From Isobaculum melis (GTDB lineage Bacteria; Bacillota; Bacilli; Lactobacillales; Carnobacteriaceae), in assembly GCF_900111355.1 (NCBI RefSeq), contig NZ_FOHA01000001.1:1-64000 (forward strand): a stretch of DNA of 64,000 nt. Reading direction: 5' to 3'. The position numbers and the translations under genes were made by a program. Positions 25,522-34,178 of this stretch are shown piece after piece; position 1 is the stretch's first letter, and each line of letters starts with the position of its first letter. The notes beneath the pieces were generated by a model. That model was not told the DNA's origin, did not search any database, and saw only the letters and a list, made by a program, of their open reading frames with translations.

Positions 25522-25702
25522 AAAGTATTCTCCTTCTATCATCATTTTTTCTTATTTATTATAACAAAAGAACGAGTGGGAAGAAAGAGGCGGAAAAATT
25601 TCTTTTATTTAAAGCAATAACTTTGTGAAAAAATACATTCCAAAAGAATGCATCCCAACAAGCTTCTGAATAAATAGATTCTTATTTTGTGCAAAAACAG
25701 AC

Positions 25703-25731
25703 ATTACAAATCTTAAAAAGAAGAGTATAAT
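25703..25731 (+). promoter_or_regulatory. Probable nifJ promoter
   Basis: A perfect TATAAT (25726-25731) is 17 bases from ATTACA (25703-25708), a weak -35. It is 37 bases upstream of the nifJ start. A TTGTGA half-site at 25623-25628 resembles half of a Rex operator but lacks the second arm. Confidence 0.55.
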
Positions 25732-25768
25732 AGGTGGGCAGTATTAAATTTAATGGAGCGATAAAATA

Positions 25769-28700
25769 ATGAAATCAGGTGAACACATGCGAACAAAGAA
25801 AACGATGGATGGAAATACAGCTGCAGCATATATTTCATATGCCTTTACAGAGGTAGCAGCCATCTATCCAATCACGCCTAGTTCCACAATGGCAGAGCTT
25901 GTCGATGAGTGGACATCAAATGGTAAAAAGAATATGTTTGGACAACCCGTAAAAATTGTTGAAATGCAATCAGAAGCAGGCGCAGCGGGTGTGGTTCATG
26001 GCTCACTGAAAACAGGAGCACTAACCACAACTTATACAGCTTCACAGGGATTATTATTAATGATTCCCAATATGTACAAAATTGCAGGAGAATTATTACC
26101 TAGCGTTTTTCATGTGGCCAGCCGTGCGGTTACAACGAATGCGTTAAATATTTTTGGGGATCATAGTGATGTGATGTCAGCTAGACAAACTGGTTTTGCC
26201 ATGTTAGCTGAAGGAACAGTACAAGAGGTAATGGACTTATCAGCGGTTGCACATTTAGCGACCTTAGAAAGCTCTGTTCCTTTTATGAACTTCTTTGATG
26301 GGTTTAGAACCAGTCATGAAATTCAAAAAATTGACGTATTGGAATATGATGAATTAAAAGGTCTCGTCAATACAGACGCTCTGACAGTCTTTCGTAAACG
26401 AGGGATGAATCCAAATCATCCGAGTGCCAGTGGTACCAACCAAAATCCTGATATTCATTTCCAACAAAGAGAAACCATTAATGGCCATTATGATCGCTTG
26501 CCTGAAATTGTCTCTCACTATATGCAAGAAATTAATGCTTTACGTGGAACCAATTATAATTTAGTCAATTATTACGGGGATCCTGAAGCGACAGAAGTGA
26601 TTGTTGCAATGGGTTCTGCTACTTCTGTGATTGAACAAACTGTTGATTATTTAAATGCGCAAGGTAGAAAAGTTGGCTTGTTAAATATTAGACTTTATCG
26701 TCCATTCCCAGTTGAAGCTTTCTTAAAAGCGATGCCTGCGACTGTACAAAAAGTTGCTGTGCTTGATCGTACCAAAGAACCAGGTGCTGGCGGAGAGCCA
26801 TTACTGCTTGATGTTCAAAGTGCGTTATACAATTCAACTCTGCGTCCACAAGTCATTGGTGGTCGTTATGGTTTAGGCTCAAAGGATGTCAATAACACAC
26901 ATATTATCAGTATTTTTGACCATTTACTTGAATCAGATTTAAAACAACGTTTCACAGTCGGGATTGTGGATGACGTCACCAATCTATCTTTAGATTTGGG
27001 AGAAAACATTGATTTAACACCAGCTAGCACGTATCAAGCGAAATTCTGGGGCTTTGGCTCAGATGGGACAGTAGGTGCAAATAAAGCAGCGATTAAGCTG
27101 ATTGGGGATCATACCGATTTATTTGCCCAAGGCTATTTTGATTATGACTCTAAAAAATCTGGTGGCTTAACTGTTTCTCACTTACGCTTTGGTCAGGATG
27201 AAATCAAATCAAGCTTCTTAGTGAATCAAGCAGACTTTATTGCCTGTCATACAGCAGCTTATTTAAATAATTATGATTTAGTCAAGGGACTGAAAAAAGG
27301 CGGTATCTTCCTACTCAATACCATTTGGGAAGGTGAAAAACTGGAACGTCATTTGCCTTATCAGTTGAAACGTTATCTTGCTGAAAATGAGATTCAATTC
27401 TATACCATCAATGCGATTGAGCTTGCAAATGAAGTGGGGCTAGGTCGTAGAATTAATACGATTATGCAAACTGCTTTCTTCAAATTAACGAATATCATGC
27501 CTTTTGACGAAGTAGTGACTTTACTCAAAGAGCAAGCAATGGTTAGCTATGGGAAGAAATCAATGGCGATTGTCGAAAGCAATGTTCAAGCAATCGAGCA
27601 GGCTACGCAGTTATTGAAAAAAGTTGATGTTCCTACAAGCTGGCTAGAGGCTGAACCTTTAGCGCCAATCAAGAAAAATGGAGAAACACCAAGCTTTGTG
27701 ATGAATATTTTAGAACCGATGGCACGTCAAGAAGGGAATAGTTTATCTGTTGGGACCTTAATGGAAAATGGGATGACAGATGGTAGTTTACCAGTGGGGA
27801 TTTCAGCCTATGAAAAACGTGGGATTGCTTTAGAGGTTCCAGAGTGGATTCCTGAAAATTGTACGATGTGTAATGAGTGTGCTTTTGTTTGTCCTCATGC
27901 AGCAATTAGACCATTTCTTGCAGATGAGGAAGAGATGGAGGAAGCGCCTGCTGGATATATTACACGAGATATTCGCGGAGCAGATGGCTTACAATACCGT
28001 ATTCAAGTAGCGGTGGATGATTGTACTGGTTGTGGTCTTTGTGTGGCTGCTTGTCCAGCAAAAGAAAAAGCGATTCAAATGCGTCCGTATGAAGAGCAAA
28101 AAGAACAAGCTGTGAACTGGGCCTTCTCAATGACTTTAAAAGCGAAGAAAAATCCATTTAAAAAGAATACCGTGCGTGGCTCTCAATTTGAGCAACCATT
28201 AGTGGAATTCTCTGGTGCTTGTGCAGGTTGTGGTGAGACCCCTTATGTGAAACTGTTGACACAGTTATTTGGTGACCGAATGTTGATTGCTAATGCCACA
28301 GGTTGTTCATCCATTTGGGGTGGTTCAAGCCCCGCGATTCCTTATACAACCAATCATGAAGGCTGCGGACCAGCCTGGTCAAACTCATTACTAGAGGATA
28401 ATGCAGAGTATGGTTTTGGGATGCATTTAGCCAATCAAACAAGACGTGAAGCGATTGCTATGAAGATGGCAGAAGAGCTTGAAGGTGAGCAAATTAGCGA
28501 ACCACTGAGAGACATTTTCTTAGATTGGTTAAATCATCTGAATGATAGTGAAAATACAAGAGAACGTGCCAAAGAATTAGAACTTGCTTTACTCCAAGAA
28601 AAAGATGGGCATGAAATCTTAGAAGAAATCTATCAAGATCGTGATATTTTTGCAAAACCTAGTCAATGGATGATTGGCGGCGATGGTTGGGCCTATGATA

Positions 28701-29338
28701 TTGGCTTCGGCGGAATTGATCATGTATTAGCGAGTGGCGAGGATGTTAATATTCTAGTCATGGATAATGAAGTCTATTCCAATACTGGTGGGCAAACATC
28801 TAAAGCAACACCAGCTGCAGCGATTGCTAAGTTTGCAGCAAGTGGAAAATATGTATCGAAAAAAGATTTAGGGATGATGGCAATGAGCTATGGCAATGTT
28901 TATGTGGCACAAATTGCTTTAGGTGCCAACCAAATGCAAACCCTAAAAGCTTTTGAAGAAGCAGAAAAATTCCCTGGTCCTTCTTTGATTATTGCGTATA
29001 CACCATGTATTAATCATGGTGTGATTGGTGGGATGAGCCAAACCTTAGAAGAAACCAAGCAAGCTGTGAATTCTGGTTACTGGTCTCTCTATCGCTTTAA
29101 TCCAGCATTAGCTGAAAAAGGCAAAGTGCCAATGACATTGGACTTTAAAAAACCTGATTTTAGTACGATGAAAGATTTCATGCTGAGTGAAACAAGGTTC
29201 TCTTCTTTATACAGAGCCAATCCAACTGTTGCTGATCGCTTGTTTGGAAAAACTGTTAAGGATGCTGAAGTAAGATTCTTTAACTATGCAAGATTAGCAG
29301 GACAAGAAGAAAAAATTCGTGAGAAATTAAGTAAATAA
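25769..29338 (+). CDS. nifJ: Pyruvate:ferredoxin (flavodoxin) oxidoreductase, single-chain
   Basis: A 1189-residue homodimeric-type PFOR: pyruvate plus CoA gives acetyl-CoA, CO2 and reduced ferredoxin or flavodoxin. The N-terminal domain has the substrate-binding YPITPSS. Two 4Fe-4S clusters follow in the ferredoxin domain (Cys 698/701/704/708 and 752/755/758/762). The proximal cluster and TPP domain begin at CAGCGETPYVK (818-821), and the TPP signature is GGDGWAYDIGFGG...MDNEVYSNTGGQTSKATP. The length is full. The first ATG (25769) has GGAG 10 bases upstream; an ATG 6 codons on is an alternative. It is monocistronic. No ferredoxin, flavodoxin or hydrogenase gene is nearby, so the electron acceptor is unknown. 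Confidence 0.97.
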   Translation: MKSGEHMRTKKTMDGNTAAAYISYAFTEVAAIYPITPSSTMAELVDEWTSNGKKNMFGQPVKIVEMQSEAGAAGVVHGSLKTGALTTTYTASQGLLLMIPNMYKIAGELLPSVFHVASRAVTTNALNIFGDHSDVMSARQTGFAMLAEGTVQEVMDLSAVAHLATLESSVPFMNFFDGFRTSHEIQKIDVLEYDELKGLVNTDALTVFRKRGMNPNHPSASGTNQNPDIHFQQRETINGHYDRLPEIVSHYMQEINALRGTNYNLVNYYGDPEATEVIVAMGSATSVIEQTVDYLNAQGRKVGLLNIRLYRPFPVEAFLKAMPATVQKVAVLDRTKEPGAGGEPLLLDVQSALYNSTLRPQVIGGRYGLGSKDVNNTHIISIFDHLLESDLKQRFTVGIVDDVTNLSLDLGENIDLTPASTYQAKFWGFGSDGTVGANKAAIKLIGDHTDLFAQGYFDYDSKKSGGLTVSHLRFGQDEIKSSFLVNQADFIACHTAAYLNNYDLVKGLKKGGIFLLNTIWEGEKLERHLPYQLKRYLAENEIQFYTINAIELANEVGLGRRINTIMQTAFFKLTNIMPFDEVVTLLKEQAMVSYGKKSMAIVESNVQAIEQATQLLKKVDVPTSWLEAEPLAPIKKNGETPSFVMNILEPMARQEGNSLSVGTLMENGMTDGSLPVGISAYEKRGIALEVPEWIPENCTMCNECAFVCPHAAIRPFLADEEEMEEAPAGYITRDIRGADGLQYRIQVAVDDCTGCGLCVAACPAKEKAIQMRPYEEQKEQAVNWAFSMTLKAKKNPFKKNTVRGSQFEQPLVEFSGACAGCGETPYVKLLTQLFGDRMLIANATGCSSIWGGSSPAIPYTTNHEGCGPAWSNSLLEDNAEYGFGMHLANQTRREAIAMKMAEELEGEQISEPLRDIFLDWLNHLNDSENTRERAKELELALLQEKDGHEILEEIYQDRDIFAKPSQWMIGGDGWAYDIGFGGIDHVLASGEDVNILVMDNEVYSNTGGQTSKATPAAAIAKFAASGKYVSKKDLGMMAMSYGNVYVAQIALGANQMQTLKAFEEAEKFPGPSLIIAYTPCINHGVIGGMSQTLEETKQAVNSGYWSLYRFNPALAEKGKVPMTLDFKKPDFSTMKDFMLSETRFSSLYRANPTVADRLFGKTVKDAEVRFFNYARLAGQEEKIREKLSK

Positions 29339-29351
29339 ATACACTATCATT

Positions 29352-29390
29352 TCCTTTGGCAAGATTGACCATCTTGTCAAAGGATTTTTT
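29352..29390 (+). terminator. Intrinsic terminator of nifJ
   Basis: TCCTTTGGCAAGAT (29352-29365) and ATCTTGTCAAAGGA (29371-29384) pair with one G-U and are followed by TTTTTT. Confidence 0.9.
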
Positions 29391-29499
29391 GTTTGCTTAG
29401 ATATTATGAGTTAAATGTATAGGAAACGATTTGTGAGGTTTATATTTATGGTTTCTGTATATTCGGAAAACAACTGGATAAATGCTGTTAAATCAAGCG

Positions 29500-29528
29500 T
29501 TGACAGCGATTTTGGTGTAGGGTATGAT
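29500..29528 (+). promoter_or_regulatory. Near-consensus promoter in the nifJ-lectin spacer
   Basis: TTGACA (29500-29505), a 17-base spacer and TATGAT (29523-29528). It is one of the best promoters in the window, yet no gene starts for about 195 bases. It feeds the small-RNA candidate at 29535-29637. Confidence 0.75.
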
Positions 29529-29534
29529 TGCTTT

Positions 29535-29637
29535 GCAAGAATCAAATGTTAAATGCACTCGTTCTTTTTCTGTACTTTAAATAAGTGTACATTTTTAAAT
29601 TCAAAGCTCAAAACGCGATTAAATCAGCGTTTTTTTG
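29535..29637 (+). ncRNA. Candidate small RNA of about 100 nt (or attenuated leader of the lectin gene)
   Basis: It is bounded by the promoter at 29500-29528 and a terminator-like hairpin: AAAACGC (29610-29616) pairs with GCGTTTT (29627-29633), followed by a T run. A second small stem TGTAC/GTACA (29571-29575 with 29587-29591) lies inside. No open frame with a ribosome binding site is present. Whether transcription sometimes reads on into the lectin gene cannot be told from sequence. Confidence 0.5.
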
Positions 29638-29657
29638 TTTGCCATTTTTATTGACTT

Positions 29658-29692
29658 CAAACAAATCATTTTATGTAAAAAACATTTGTTTG
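29658..29692 (+). promoter_or_regulatory. Inverted repeat upstream of the lectin gene, overlapping a weak promoter
   Basis: CAAACAAAT (29658-29666) and ATTTGTTTG (29684-29692) are perfect 9-base arms 17 bases apart. TTGACT (29651-29656) precedes them as a possible -35, with a weak -10 in TATGTAAAA. It may be a binding site for a dimeric regulator. Confidence 0.4.
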
Positions 29693-29724
29693 TTGCAATA
29701 ATAGAATGAGGATGGTGTACATTA

Positions 29725-31449
29725 ATGAGTAATAGAGTATCTAAGGTAGGAAAATGGGGGATGTTACTTGCTTTCTGTTTCGTATTGCTTTTCTCCTTTG
29801 GTAAACAAAGTCAAGCAGAAACAGTCCCGACTGTTGAACTTAAGGGAAGTCCAGTTAAAATAATTGAATTTGATGTCAAAAGAAATGGGGGGAAATATGA
29901 GTTAGAAAATTTAACCGTTATACCAAACTTTCCCACCATTGCTTCAGTGACCATTTCGATGCCTTCAGGTGTAAAACTGGAGCTGAATACACCAACAGGT
30001 TGGCAGTTGAATAATGACCCTAATGATAGTTTTATTAACTATACCTTAGACGCTCATAACACACCCACAGATGTTCAAAATGTTTTGAAACAATTGCGTT
30101 TAACGATTACAGATGAAGCGCAAACGAAAGGAATCGTGACCATTTCTTTAAGTGATAAGGAAATTACAGCATGGGAAGATGAAAATGGCGTTAAGCATTA
30201 TTATCGCTATATTCCCAAAAGATTATCATGGGCAGCTGCCTATAATGAAGCAAAATCAGAAGCCAATAAATATAAAAATCTGACAGGCTATTTAGCGACC
30301 ATTACAAGTGCAGCAGAGCATGATCATATCTTTAATGCAATTGCTAAAGAACCAGGTTGGCTAGGGGCAACTAGAATGGTGCGCAAGGATAATGGCGCAA
30401 AAATTCAAGATGAGCCAGCGATACTGACAGCAACTAGTTTCTATCGTTTAGATCAATCAATTTGGTATTGGGTAGCTGGACCAGAAGCAGGGTTAGAATT
30501 TTATAATGGCATTATAAAGGCTACAGGTTTACCAATACCAGGTGTCTATAATGGCTGGAGTGCTGGTGAACCCAACAATAATTGGCATAATATCAAGCCA
30601 GAAACAGTTTTACAATTTGCCTTAAATGATGGCACAAAGCCAACAAAATGGTGGAATGATTTGCCAAATGAAGGTGCGGAGACATGGCCATCCTCATTTT
30701 GGAACGAGGGTTACTATATTGAGTATAGTGCTTATGGTGGACAGACTGAGATAAATGATGAAAATGCGCATAGTGCAGATGTTCCACAGCGTGTTAGTAT
30801 TAAGTATCGCGATCAAGATGATGCTTTGGCTTCTTTAACACCACCAGATCAGGAGTCAATCGGAGATGTTTTTGCGATTGGAACACCTTATGATGCTACT
30901 AGTTATGAGAAAACTATTTTGGGTTATGACTTGGTTTCCGTGCAAGGCAATCCAACAGGTAACTATGACAAGGATCCGATAGAAATTATTTATTACTATC
31001 GAAAACAGCAATTAACGTTTCATATTCAACAAGTAATGGTTCATGCTCATAGTCAATTAGTCGTTCCAAGTAAAGGATATGCTGAAATTAGGCGTGTTGA
31101 TGCACAAAATCCGACAGCTGTTATGACCATAGCGGAACGCATAAATGTACGCGCATCCTCTCTTGTTGCAGATGCTAATGATTATCAAAAATCAATTGTG
31201 ATACGAAATCCACCTGGAGAGTACTATCAGATAGAAGGGATTATTCCTGAATACTATCATTCTTTAGGCTATGTTTTAACTGATAAAGAGATCCCTCATT
31301 CACCAGCAGCTATCCAATCAGGATTTCCAACAATTGATAGTAATGGCGCAAGAGAATATTGGATAACTTTTTATCTGCAACCTACTACACCAACACCTCT
31401 TCCTTTTAGTTGGGTTTATCACGAGACTTCATTTGACGAGATAAAATAA
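29725..31449 (+). CDS. Secreted C-type-lectin-domain surface protein
   Basis: A 574-residue protein with a signal peptide (about residues 1-31, ending FGKQSQAE). A beta-rich N-terminal region (about 35-145) precedes a C-type lectin domain (about 155-340: KRLSWAAAYNEAKSEANKYKNLTGYLATI..., then GWSAGEPNNNW and WWNDLP). The calcium-site motifs EPN (282-284) and WND (310-312) are both present, the combination associated with mannose-type sugar binding in animal lectins. A MucBP-like repeat and a C-terminal module (IIPEYYHSLGYVLTD, REYWITFYLQP, FSWVYHETSFDEIK) match the partial protein at 2-826. There is no LPXTG or WxL anchor. A role in adhesion to glycans is inferred. Confidence 0.85.
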   Translation: MSNRVSKVGKWGMLLAFCFVLLFSFGKQSQAETVPTVELKGSPVKIIEFDVKRNGGKYELENLTVIPNFPTIASVTISMPSGVKLELNTPTGWQLNNDPNDSFINYTLDAHNTPTDVQNVLKQLRLTITDEAQTKGIVTISLSDKEITAWEDENGVKHYYRYIPKRLSWAAAYNEAKSEANKYKNLTGYLATITSAAEHDHIFNAIAKEPGWLGATRMVRKDNGAKIQDEPAILTATSFYRLDQSIWYWVAGPEAGLEFYNGIIKATGLPIPGVYNGWSAGEPNNNWHNIKPETVLQFALNDGTKPTKWWNDLPNEGAETWPSSFWNEGYYIEYSAYGGQTEINDENAHSADVPQRVSIKYRDQDDALASLTPPDQESIGDVFAIGTPYDATSYEKTILGYDLVSVQGNPTGNYDKDPIEIIYYYRKQQLTFHIQQVMVHAHSQLVVPSKGYAEIRRVDAQNPTAVMTIAERINVRASSLVADANDYQKSIVIRNPPGEYYQIEGIIPEYYHSLGYVLTDKEIPHSPAAIQSGFPTIDSNGAREYWITFYLQPTTPTPLPFSWVYHETSFDEIK

Positions 31450-31470
31450 TAGATATATCAGCAGATTCTT

Positions 31471-31498
31471 TTGTGATTCTCTATTACTTTGTTATAAT
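31471..31498 (+). promoter_or_regulatory. Promoter of the 51-residue protein gene
   Basis: TTGTGA (31471-31476), a 16-base spacer and TATAAT (31493-31498) with an extended TG one base before it (31490-31491). Confidence 0.72.
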
Positions 31499-31530
31499 AA
31501 AGTCAATCAGTTAAAGGGAGATGGACGGAT

Positions 31531-31686
31531 ATGAGTGAAGAAAAAGAAGCCCTAAAGAGAATTAAAGATTTGGTTGCACAACATCAAGAAGATGAAATGG
31601 TAGAAAAAAAAGAAGAAGCAACCAAACCAACCTATCAAGAAACCATGATGAATATTATGGAAATTCTTTCAGAAATCGGTCTTTAG
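31531..31686 (+). CDS. 51-residue acidic/charged small protein
   Basis: The frame ATG 31531 to TAG 31686 begins MSEEKEALKRIKDLVAQHQED and ends NIMEILSEIGL. It is strongly charged and probably helical, with no signal or membrane segment. AAAGGGAG lies 11 bases upstream, and a strong promoter lies just ahead. No family is recognised. The expression signals make it a real gene in my judgement. Confidence 0.7.
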   Translation: MSEEKEALKRIKDLVAQHQEDEMVEKKEEATKPTYQETMMNIMEILSEIGL

Positions 31687-31781
31687 TTATATTATGGACT
31701 AAAAGTGCTACTTGAAAAATAAAAGTGTGAATATATTACACATTTTTCTAATTTGGAAACATTTCATGTTATAGTAAATGA

Positions 31782-31896
31782 ACAGCTTAGAACTTATTTA
31801 TTTCCAGACAACAGGACTTGTTCAGAATACATAAATAAGTACATCATGAAATTGGGTAGGAACGACTTTAAAGGGAAAAGTCGTTCCATTTTTTAT
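31782..31896 (+). ncRNA. Candidate structured small RNA, about 115 nt
   Basis: An extended -10 (TGTTATAGT, 31767-31775) would start RNA near 31782. ACTTATTTAT (31792-31801) pairs perfectly with ATAAATAAGT (31831-31840), enclosing an inner stem AACA/TGTT (31810-31813 with 31819-31822). A perfect terminator follows: GGAACGACTTT (31859-31869) with AAAGTCGTTCC (31877-31887) and a T run. No coding frame with initiation signals is inside. I do not recognise a known riboswitch or RNA family. Confidence 0.55.
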
Positions 31897-31946
31897 ACGA
31901 TTTAATGAAATTAGATTTCTTTTTAAGATCTATTTAAACAATAAAG

Positions 31947-31975
31947 TTGAAATATAAAATCATAAGTGCTAGAAT
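31947..31975 (+). promoter_or_regulatory. Promoter of the mannose-family PTS / murQ operon
   Basis: TTGAAA (31947-31952), a 17-base spacer and TAGAAT (31970-31975), with an extended TG at 31967-31968. Confidence 0.75.
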
Positions 31976-31985
31976 GAGGTTGTAA

Positions 31986-32000
31986 AAGAAAGCGTTTTAT
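31986..32000 (+). promoter_or_regulatory. Possible CcpA cre site in the PTS operon leader
   Basis: AAGAAAGCGTTTTAT lies just downstream of the predicted transcription start. It matches the cre consensus except at two positions (T2 and C14). Repression of a sugar operon by CcpA at such a place is common, but the match is only moderate. Confidence 0.45.
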
Positions 32001-32019
32001 TAAAAAAGGAGGAAGAAAC

Positions 32020-32835
32020 ATGAGTATCTCAATTGTTGCAATTATTATTTTAACCCTCTATGTTGGCATCGGTCAGCTAGATGCCATTTCAATTCAAATG
32101 GGACCATATACCCCATTGTTTGGCGGCACAATTACAGGGTTGGTTTTAGGTGATTTACAAACAGGTTTAATCGTTGGAGGGACATTACAATTAATGACCT
32201 TAGGCGTAGCGACCTTTGGTGGGGCAACCGTGCCAGATTTTCTATCAGGATCTGTGATGGGGGCAGCTTTTGCTATTCTTTCAGGAAAAGGTCCTGAATA
32301 TGGGATTGGGCTAGCCGTTCCAATTGGTTTATTATTAACTCAGCTAGATATTGTTGGTAGAATGACCAATACTTTTTTCCAACATATGGCAGATAAAGCA
32401 GCTGAAAAAGGCGATTATAAAGGTGTAGAGCGTGCGAACTTATTAGGAGCTCTTCCTTGGATGTTGACTAGAATGATTCCTGTCTTTATTGGTTTAACCT
32501 TTGGTGATCATGTGGTCAATGCAATTAATGCCTTTATTCCTGAATGGGTGATGGTCGGATTAAAAACAGCCGGTGCTATTTTACCAGCGATGGGGATTGC
32601 CATTTTAATGCGTTATTTACCATTAAAGAAATATTTCCCATTTTATATTATCGGATTTGTCTTGATGGCTTTTGGTGGCGCAAACTTCTCTCTTCTTGGT
32701 GCAGCTTTAGTAGGACTTGCTTTTGCAGGAATTTACCTATTAACCAAACGTGAAGCAGGTGCAGGATCCGCTGCAACAAGCAATCAGTCAAGTACAGTTT
32801 ATGTAGATGATGAGGAGGTAGAAATCGATGAGTAA
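32020..32835 (+). CDS. PTS mannose/sorbose-family EIIC
   Basis: A 271-residue membrane permease of the mannose-family PTS, with about eight hydrophobic segments. The family-typical segments are LDAISIQMGPYTPLFGGTITGLVLGDLQTGLIVGGTLQLM and PAMGIAILMRYLPLKKYF (each described in part). The C-terminal tail is acidic and cytoplasmic. AGGAGG precedes ATG. It overlaps the EIID gene by 8 bases. It transports and, with EIIB, phosphorylates the sugar of this operon. Confidence 0.92.
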   Translation: MSISIVAIIILTLYVGIGQLDAISIQMGPYTPLFGGTITGLVLGDLQTGLIVGGTLQLMTLGVATFGGATVPDFLSGSVMGAAFAILSGKGPEYGIGLAVPIGLLLTQLDIVGRMTNTFFQHMADKAAEKGDYKGVERANLLGALPWMLTRMIPVFIGLTFGDHVVNAINAFIPEWVMVGLKTAGAILPAMGIAILMRYLPLKKYFPFYIIGFVLMAFGGANFSLLGAALVGLAFAGIYLLTKREAGAGSAATSNQSSTVYVDDEEVEIDE

Positions 32836-33652
32836 TGAGACAAATAAATTAACGAAAAAAGATATTCGTAAAGTATACATTCGTAACCTATTTGGGTTAC
32901 AATTAGGATGGAACTATGAAAAAATGCAAGGCCTAGGTTATGCCTATGTGATCATGCCAGCCTTGAAAAAATTATATACAACAAAAGAAGAAATGACGAA
33001 GGCGTTAAAACTACAATTAGGCTTCTTTAATACAACGCCAGCGATGTCTCACTTAATTGTAGGGGCAGATATGGCCTTAGAAGAAGAGTTCGGCATGTCT
33101 GATCCAACTGCAATTGCAGGTTTGAAAACAGGTTTAATGGGACCTTTTGCAGGTGTTGGTGATACTTTATTCGTAGCCATCTATCGTGCGATTATCTTTT
33201 CAATTGCGTCTTATATGGCGCTAAGTGGACAGGTAATTGGCTTAATTATTCCAATTATCGCTTGTTTAGCAGTGTTGTGGGTACGTTATAAATTTACCTA
33301 TTTAGGGTATGTTCAAGGGCGTAAATTGGCAACAGAGTTTGCTGGACAGATGAAAGCATTCACTGAAGGTGCTTCTATTTTAGGGTTAACAGTAGTTGGG
33401 GCCTTAATTCCTTCTGTGATTAACTTTACTTTGCCACTTGAATATAAAATGGGTGAAGTCACATTATCTGTACAAGATATGTTAGATAAAATTTTACCAG
33501 GGTTATTACCATTAGGAATTGTCTTATTCTCTTATTGGTTATTAGGTAAAAAGAAAATGAATTCTACTCGTTTAATTTTTGTATTGATTGCTTTAGGAAT
33601 GGTACTAGGCAACCTTCAAAATATCTTTAGCTTTATTGCTAGCTTATTCTAA
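32828..33652 (+). CDS. PTS mannose/sorbose-family EIID
   Basis: A 274-residue EIID with the typical N-terminal amphipathic cytoplasmic part (KKDIRKVYIRNLFGLQLGWNYEKMQGLGYAYVIMP in part) and GLMGPFAGVGDTLF. The C-terminal membrane segment ends IFSFIASLF. EIIC and EIID together form the membrane channel. It is followed in 23 bases by EIIB. Confidence 0.93.
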   Translation: MSNETNKLTKKDIRKVYIRNLFGLQLGWNYEKMQGLGYAYVIMPALKKLYTTKEEMTKALKLQLGFFNTTPAMSHLIVGADMALEEEFGMSDPTAIAGLKTGLMGPFAGVGDTLFVAIYRAIIFSIASYMALSGQVIGLIIPIIACLAVLWVRYKFTYLGYVQGRKLATEFAGQMKAFTEGASILGLTVVGALIPSVINFTLPLEYKMGEVTLSVQDMLDKILPGLLPLGIVLFSYWLLGKKKMNSTRLIFVLIALGMVLGNLQNIFSFIASLF

Positions 33653-33675
33653 ACTAAAAAAGGTGGGAATTAACA

Positions 33676-34155
33676 ATGACATTAACACATGCTCGTGTAG
33701 ATGAAAGATTGATTCATGGTCAGGTTGCAACTGTTTGGACAAACTTAACAGGTGCAGAACGTATTATGGTTGTAAATGATTTAGTGGTTAAAGATGAAAT
33801 GCAAATTGGTGCGCTAAAAATGGCCAAGCCAACAGGTGTTAAATTATCGATTTTATCAGTGAATAAAGCGATTACGAATATTTTAGCTGGTAAATATGAT
33901 CATGAGAAAGTCTTTTTAATTACGAGAGATATTCCGGATATGGCCAAGCTCATTGAAGGCGGCGTTCCCTTAACAACTTTTAATGTTGGAAATTTATCGA
34001 AAAAAGAAGATACAGTTAATATTAAAAAATCAGTCAATTTAACAGAAGAAGATATCAAGATTCTACGTCAATTGGTAGCAGATGGTGTGAACATTACTGC
34101 ACAAATGGTGCCAACTGAATCAAATGAATCCATTCTTAATTTTCTTCCAAAATAA
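33676..34155 (+). CDS. PTS mannose/sorbose-family EIIB
   Basis: A 159-residue cytoplasmic phosphocarrier. The phosphorylated histidine is His14 in RVDERLIHGQVATVW, the family signature. It takes phosphate from EIIA (encoded at 37731) and gives it to the incoming sugar. EIIA is encoded five genes away, at the far end of the operon. Confidence 0.94.
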   Translation: MTLTHARVDERLIHGQVATVWTNLTGAERIMVVNDLVVKDEMQIGALKMAKPTGVKLSILSVNKAITNILAGKYDHEKVFLITRDIPDMAKLIEGGVPLTTFNVGNLSKKEDTVNIKKSVNLTEEDIKILRQLVADGVNITAQMVPTESNESILNFLPK

Positions 34156-34178
34156 TCATATAAAGAGGTAGGCAAATC

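Noticed and set aside
25620-25731. Rex operator before nifJ
   Set aside because: Only one TTGTGA half is present; the second half TCACAA is not found at the correct spacing.
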